Part shown: positions 60,093 to 64,000 of the stretch, in pieces
Numbering within the stretch: the first letter of the stretch is position 1
Layout of the letters: each line of letters starts with the position of its first letter
Assembly (NCBI RefSeq): GCF_001720165.1
Contig: NZ_MCRI01000006.1
Location: forward strand, 28,113 to 92,112
DNA: 64,000 nt
Source of the DNA: Methylophaga muralis
GTDB lineage: Bacteria > Pseudomonadota > Gammaproteobacteria > Nitrosococcales > Methylophagaceae
Reading direction: 5' to 3'
Notes under the pieces: model-generated
Told to the model about the DNA's origin: nothing
Seen by the model: only the letters and a program-made list of their open reading frames with translations
The model's database searches: none
Translations under genes and position numbers: made by a program

Positions 60093-61025
60093 TTATTCCC
60101 ACTCCAATTCAACGAATGCAGCGGTGACATTTCGACGATGATAATCTTCAAAAAGTTTCCATTTTTCAGCTTCTTGCTTGCCTACTGAGGCAATGGCTTC
60201 TTCGATGGTTCCCATATCATTAATAATGAATCGTATCTCTTCTCGAATCGTTGTCAAATAGTTCAATAACTTTTGCCAGCCAACTGATTCTTCACGCGCA
60301 AAAGCTGTTCCATGCCCAGGAATGATCATTGCTGCATTTAGTTCTATCAATTTATCAAGAGCATCAATCCAACCATTAATACTGCCATCCAGTGCCGGAA
60401 CACGTTCAACAAACAGTAGATCCCCGGTCCATAAAGTACTGGTTTTGACATCATAAACTGTTAAGTCATGATCAGTGTGTGCCGTGGTATAGGCGGTTAA
60501 GATAATGGGTCGGTTACCCAAATCCAAGCGTAAAGGAGCGTCCGTGGTAACGAGAATATCGGCTTCGATAAACTCGGCTCCTTGATAGGCACTGCCTAAA
60601 ATTTCTGAAAACTGTTTGGCGTAATGTTGTTGTCGACTGATCATGGCAGCCGGCGATTTTTCATGCCCGATAAATTTAGGCTTATCGTTTTTGAATGCTG
60701 CATTACCTAATATGTGGTCAGGATGAACATGTGTATTGATGACGTAGCAGATTGGCAGCTCGGTTTTTGCACGAATAGCGGCATGTAATAATTCACCTTC
60801 TCGAAAACTACCCCCACTATCAATTACCGCTACACATTCATCGCCAATAATGAATCCAACGTTAGCGATTGCCCCCAAATTTTCACTATCAGCTTCCTGA
60901 TGAACACCTTGATGATAATAAACGCCCTCAGAAACCTGTTGTATCACATAGCTCTCTAATGCATCAGCCGAAGCCCTGGCTGACCAAGGAATCAATATGA
61001 ATAATAATAAAATCAACAAAGGCAT
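60093..61025 (-). CDS. Quinoprotein relay system zinc metallohydrolase
   Basis: A 310-residue secreted metallo-beta-lactamase-fold protein with a signal peptide (LLILLLFILIPWSARASA). The zinc motif H99-x-H101-x-D103-H104 is in INTHVHPDHILGN; further ligands lie in AHTDHD and IIPGHGTAF. It is SoxH-related and belongs to the quinoprotein-associated group. Its stop is 23 bases from the SoxYZ-like carrier gene, which suggests that it hydrolyses something bound to the carrier cysteine. The physiological substrate is not established. Confidence 0.85.
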   Translation of the reverse strand: MPLLILLLFILIPWSARASADALESYVIQQVSEGVYYHQGVHQEADSENLGAIANVGFIIGDECVAVIDSGGSFREGELLHAAIRAKTELPICYVINTHVHPDHILGNAAFKNDKPKFIGHEKSPAAMISRQQHYAKQFSEILGSAYQGAEFIEADILVTTDAPLRLDLGNRPIILTAYTTAHTDHDLTVYDVKTSTLWTGDLLFVERVPALDGSINGWIDALDKLIELNAAMIIPGHGTAFAREESVGWQKLLNYLTTIREEIRFIINDMGTIEEAIASVGKQEAEKWKLFEDYHRRNVTAAFVELEWE

Positions 61026-61116
61026 GCGGATGACTCTCTAAATGACGTCGCGTGAACTGATACAATAGCGCACTTTATCGCAATCTATCTATATCGCTAG
61101 CAGAGAACTTTTGACT

Positions 61117-62520
61117 ATGACAATTCGCACGCGTTTTGCACCCAGCCCAACCGGATATTTACATGTGGGGGGCGCTCGTACCGCTCTTTTTTCCTGGTTA
61201 TATGCCAGAAAACATGGAGGCCGTTTTGTTTTAAGGATTGAAGACACTGATCTGGAACGTTCGTCAGCAGAATCCGTTAATGCCATTCTCGAAGGCATGA
61301 CATGGATGGGCTTGGATTATGACGAAGGCCCGTTTTATCAAACGCATCGTTTTGACCGTTACAAAGAGATTATTCAGCAGTTAATGGATCAGGGCGACGC
61401 TTATTATTGTTATTGCAGTAAAGATGAATTGGAAGCGATGCGTGAAGAGCAGCGGGCGAATAAGCAAAAACCGCGTTATAACGGCAAATGTCGTCATCTA
61501 TCCACCCCGCGTGAAGGTGTAGAGCCGGTTATCCGCTTTAAAAACCCAACAGTTGGTCAAGTGGTGGTGGAAGATGCGATTCGTGGCAATGTTATTTTTG
61601 AAAACAGTGAACTGGACGATTTGATTATTGCTCGTCCAGATGGAACGCCTACCTACAATCTCACCGTGGTTGTAGATGATTTGGATATGCAGATGACCCA
61701 CGTGATTCGTGGTGATGATCATTTGAATAATTCACCTCGTCAAATCAACATCTTTAAAGCATTAGGTGCGAAACCACCAGTTTTTGCTCATGTGCCGATG
61801 ATCTTAGGCGATGATGGTGCACGGCTTTCCAAACGCCATGGTGCGGTCAGTGTGATGAGCTATCGTGATGCGGGATATCTTCCCGAGGCGTTACTGAATT
61901 ATCTGGTTAGATTAGGCTGGTCTCACGGCGATCAAGAGATCTTTTCACTGGCTGAAATGACACAGTTATTTGATATTCAAGACGTGAATAAAGCGGCATC
62001 AAGCTTTAATACTGAGAAATTACTCTGGTTGAATCAGCACTACATTAAAACCAGCGCTCCCGAATATGTTGCTCAGCATTTGAGTTGGCATATGGGCGAG
62101 TTAGGCATCGACCCTGCAGATGGTCCTGCACTAGTGGATGTAGTGGTATTGTTACAGGAACGTGCAAAAACGCTCAAAGAGATGGCGGAATCCAGTGTGT
62201 ATTTTTATCGTGATGTAGACACATACGATGAAAAAGCGGCACAAAAAAACCTTAATGAAACCAGCTTGCCATTGCTTGAAGCTGTACTCAAAGAGTTAAC
62301 TGATCTCAGTAATTGGCTGGCGGAACCTATCCACGACGTAATCAAAAATTGTGCGGAAAAACATGAGGTTGGTATGGGTAAGGTGGCACAGCCTATCCGT
62401 GTTGCTATTACCGGTAATACCATTTCCCCTTCTCTAGATGCCACACTTCAGTTGTATGGACGTGAGCGCGCACTGGCAGCAATTGAGCGATCGATCTCAT
62501 GGATCAAAGATCATGCCTGA
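61117..62520 (+). CDS. gltX: Glutamyl-tRNA synthetase
   Basis: A 467-residue class I synthetase charging tRNA-Glu. HIGH region: [20 protein letters not shown] (residues 5-24). Zinc-type cysteines [15 protein letters not shown], and the KMSKS equivalent [12 protein letters not shown] near 240. Start at ATG 61117; TTG 61111 adds only two residues. It sits between the quinoprotein accessory genes and xoxF. It is divergent from the hydrolase gene. Confidence 0.97.
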   Translation: MTIRTRFAPSPTGYLHVGGARTALFSWLYARKHGGRFVLRIEDTDLERSSAESVNAILEGMTWMGLDYDEGPFYQTHRFDRYKEIIQQLMDQGDAYYCYCSKDELEAMREEQRANKQKPRYNGKCRHLSTPREGVEPVIRFKNPTVGQVVVEDAIRGNVIFENSELDDLIIARPDGTPTYNLTVVVDDLDMQMTHVIRGDDHLNNSPRQINIFKALGAKPPVFAHVPMILGDDGARLSKRHGAVSVMSYRDAGYLPEALLNYLVRLGWSHGDQEIFSLAEMTQLFDIQDVNKAASSFNTEKLLWLNQHYIKTSAPEYVAQHLSWHMGELGIDPADGPALVDVVVLLQERAKTLKEMAESSVYFYRDVDTYDEKAAQKNLNETSLPLLEAVLKELTDLSNWLAEPIHDVIKNCAEKHEVGMGKVAQPIRVAITGNTISPSLDATLQLYGRERALAAIERSISWIKDHA

Positions 62521-62565
62521 TTTTTAGCTAAAAATAAAGTCCTTTATTTACAATCACTTAAGTTG

Positions 62566-62583
62566 TCGGGAAATTATTCCCGA
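62566..62583. promoter_or_regulatory. Palindromic site upstream of xoxF
   Basis: TCGGGAA-ATTA-TTCCCGA is a perfect 7-bp dyad, 46 bases after the gltX stop. Half-sites return as TCGGGA at 62634-62639 and TCCCGA at 62675-62680. No T run follows, so a terminator is unlikely; it looks like an operator near the xoxF promoter. Confidence 0.5.
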
Positions 62584-62624
62584 AAAATAGATGGAAATAC
62601 TCACAAAAAACTTGAGTAAAGTTC

Positions 62625-62653
62625 TTGACGAACTCGGGAAGTGGGATTAAGGT
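62625..62653 (+). promoter_or_regulatory. Candidate xoxF promoter
   Basis: TTGACG (62625-62630), 17-base spacer, TAAGGT (62648-62653). The -35 box matches five of six; the -10 box is weak (three of six), as in activated promoters. One TCGGGA half-site lies within the spacer. About 70 bases of leader follow before the ATG. Confidence 0.45.
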
Positions 62654-62725
62654 TCGTCATACGCATGAGGTTCATCCCGAACAAGTCGTGACGTAAATAC
62701 TAAAAAGTAAATAGAGGACAACTTT

Positions 62726-64000
62726 ATGAAGCTGAAAACATTATCAATCGCAATGATGGGTTTAGCAGCACCAGGTCTGGTTGCTGCCGATGAACTCATC
62801 GAAATGCAAAAAAATGCTAATAACTGGGTGATGCCTGCAGGTGACTATGCAAACACTCGTTATAGCGAACTGACTCAAATTACTAAAGACAATGTCAAAG
62901 ATTTGAAAATGGCTTGGTCTTTCTCAACTGGTGTTTTACGTGGCCACGAAGGTAATGCTTTGGTCATCGACGGCACTATGTACGTTCATACAGCGTTCCC
63001 AAACATCGTTTTTGCTCTTGACTTGGACAACGATGGCGCCATCATCTGGAAATATGAGCCAAAACAAAACTACGATGAAACTGTACCAGTCATGTGCTGC
63101 GATACCGTTAACCGTGGTCTGTCTTATGGCGATGGCAAAATCTTCCTGAACCAAGCTGATACAACACTTGTTGCATTAGATATGGAAACAGGTGAAGTGG
63201 TTTGGTCTGACAAACGTGATGATCCAAAAGTTGGCGCGACCAGCACAGCGGCTGCACACGTATTTAAAGACAAAGTCATCGTCGGTATTTCAGGTGGTGA
63301 ATTTGGTGTTCGTGGTTATGTTCAAGCTTATGACTTCGACGGTAACGTTAAGTACAAAGCGTACAGCGTTGGTCCTGACGATGAAATGTTAGTTGACCCA
63401 GAAAAAACCATGTCTATGCTGAAACCAGTTGGCAAAGATTCTTCATTGAAATCTTGGCAGGGTGATCAGTGGAAAATCGGTGGTGGTACAACTTGGGGTT
63501 GGTATTCTTATGACCCTGACCTGAACCAGTTCTACTATGGTACAGGTAACCCATCTACTTGGAACCCAGTACAACGTCCAGGCGACAACAAATGGACAAT
63601 GACACTGTTTGGTCGTGATTTAGACACTGGTATGGCGAAATGGGTTTACCAAATGACGCCTTACGATGAGTGGGACTATGACGGTGTTAACGAAAACATC
63701 CTGGTAGACCAAAACATCAAAGGCAAAATGCGTAAAATGTTAGTGCATTTTGACCGTAACGGTTTTGCATACACCATGGATCGTGAAACAGGTGAATTGT
63801 TGGTTGCTGAAAAGTTTGACCCAGCAGTTAACTGGGCTACAGGTGTTAACCTGAAAACTGGTCTGCCTGATCGTGTAGCGAAATACTCAACTGCACGTAA
63901 CGGTGAAGACGTGAACACCACTGGTATCTGCCCAGCAGCATTGGGTACAAAAGATCAACAGCCAGCGGCATTCTCACCACGCACAGGTCTGTTCTATGTA
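62726..64000 (+). CDS. xoxF: Lanthanide-dependent methanol dehydrogenase XoxF, N-terminal part
   Basis: The gene is open to the window end; 425 of about 600 residues are seen. XoxF is a periplasmic PQQ enzyme that oxidises methanol to formaldehyde, with cytochrome cL-type acceptor XoxG. A signal peptide ends near VAA-DEL. The ring disulfide pair is in [29 protein letters not shown] and [19 protein letters not shown] agree with XoxF. The catalytic Asp317 is followed two residues on by Asp319 (EWDYDGVN), the extra lanthanide ligand that calcium-type MxaF lacks (it has alanine). Ribosome site AGAGGA. xoxG and xoxJ would be expected downstream, outside the window. Confidence 0.95.
   Translation, partial: MKLKTLSIAMMGLAAPGLVAADELIEMQKNANNWVMPAGDYANTRYSELTQITKDNVKDLKMAWSFSTGVLRGHEGNALVIDGTMYVHTAFPNIVFALDLDNDGAIIWKYEPKQNYDETVPVMCCDTVNRGLSYGDGKIFLNQADTTLVALDMETGEVVWSDKRDDPKVGATSTAAAHVFKDKVIVGISGGEFGVRGYVQAYDFDGNVKYKAYSVGPDDEMLVDPEKTMSMLKPVGKDSSLKSWQGDQWKIGGGTTWGWYSYDPDLNQFYYGTGNPSTWNPVQRPGDNKWTMTLFGRDLDTGMAKWVYQMTPYDEWDYDGVNENILVDQNIKGKMRKMLVHFDRNGFAYTMDRETGELLVAEKFDPAVNWATGVNLKTGLPDRVAKYSTARNGEDVNTTGICPAALGTKDQQPAAFSPRTGLFYV

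Noticed and set aside
62726..64000. MxaF (calcium methanol dehydrogenase) for the last gene
   Set aside because: The Asp-x-Asp at residues 317-319 and the [17 protein letters not shown] block are XoxF features; MxaF has alanine at the second Asp.

Overview
The window reads as chromosomal DNA of a methylotrophic gammaproteobacterium. Housekeeping genes are gammaproteobacterial in type and order. The right end carries one-carbon genes: a lanthanide-type methanol dehydrogenase (xoxF), its SoxYZ-like and metallo-hydrolase helpers, mtdA, mtdB, a beta-RFAP synthase and an ATP-grasp gene of the tetrahydromethanopterin cluster. A Methylophaga-like (Thiotrichales) origin is my best guess; it rests on gene content only.

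Layout. 1-3545: end of pgk, then pyk and fba (lower glycolysis). 3632-8473: fluoride exporter crcB and a DUF190 partner, serS, an M50 protease, trpS, rluB. 8470-14169 (minus strand): diguanylate cyclase, SDR, lipoprotein, and an isoprenoid group (ispB, 2Fe-2S ferredoxin, hpnD, hpnE). 14336-18653: rplU-rpmA-obgE-proB, rpsT on the other strand with a one-base frame problem, xthA and a small DUF6435 gene. 18654-22638: two repeat blocks, mirror images of each other, around recQ and a cupin gene. 22639-28451: an unrecognised gene, dinB, an AmpG-like permease, small genes, ppnN. 28612-38333 (minus): a nitrogen operon read from a guanidine-I riboswitch: ABC transporter, two DUF1989 proteins, urea/guanidine carboxylase and allophanate hydrolase. 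38608-53666: ssb, an MFS carrier, uvrA, CYTH protein, gshB-apbE-tonB, glyQS, gmhB, plsC and a FimX-like c-di-GMP protein. 53732-64000: a frameshifted htpX, the one-carbon cluster, gltX and the start of xoxF.

How it works together. XoxF oxidises methanol to formaldehyde in the periplasm. The beta-RFAP synthase (H4MPT synthesis) and the two methylene-pterin dehydrogenases serve formaldehyde oxidation and one-carbon interconversion in the cytoplasm. The riboswitch operon imports and degrades guanidine as a nitrogen source, via carboxyguanidine and allophanate, to ammonia and CO2.

The least explained structure is the repeat system at 18660-19185 and 22002-22606. It has four long units in two related families. 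Each unit contains a hairpin whose stem sequence differs completely between copies, while the pairing, a four-base bulge on the same arm and a 20-base apical loop are kept. Two one-base frameshifts (rpsT at an 8-A run, htpX) are either sequence errors or biologically interesting. No tRNA, rRNA, CRISPR array or transposase gene was seen.
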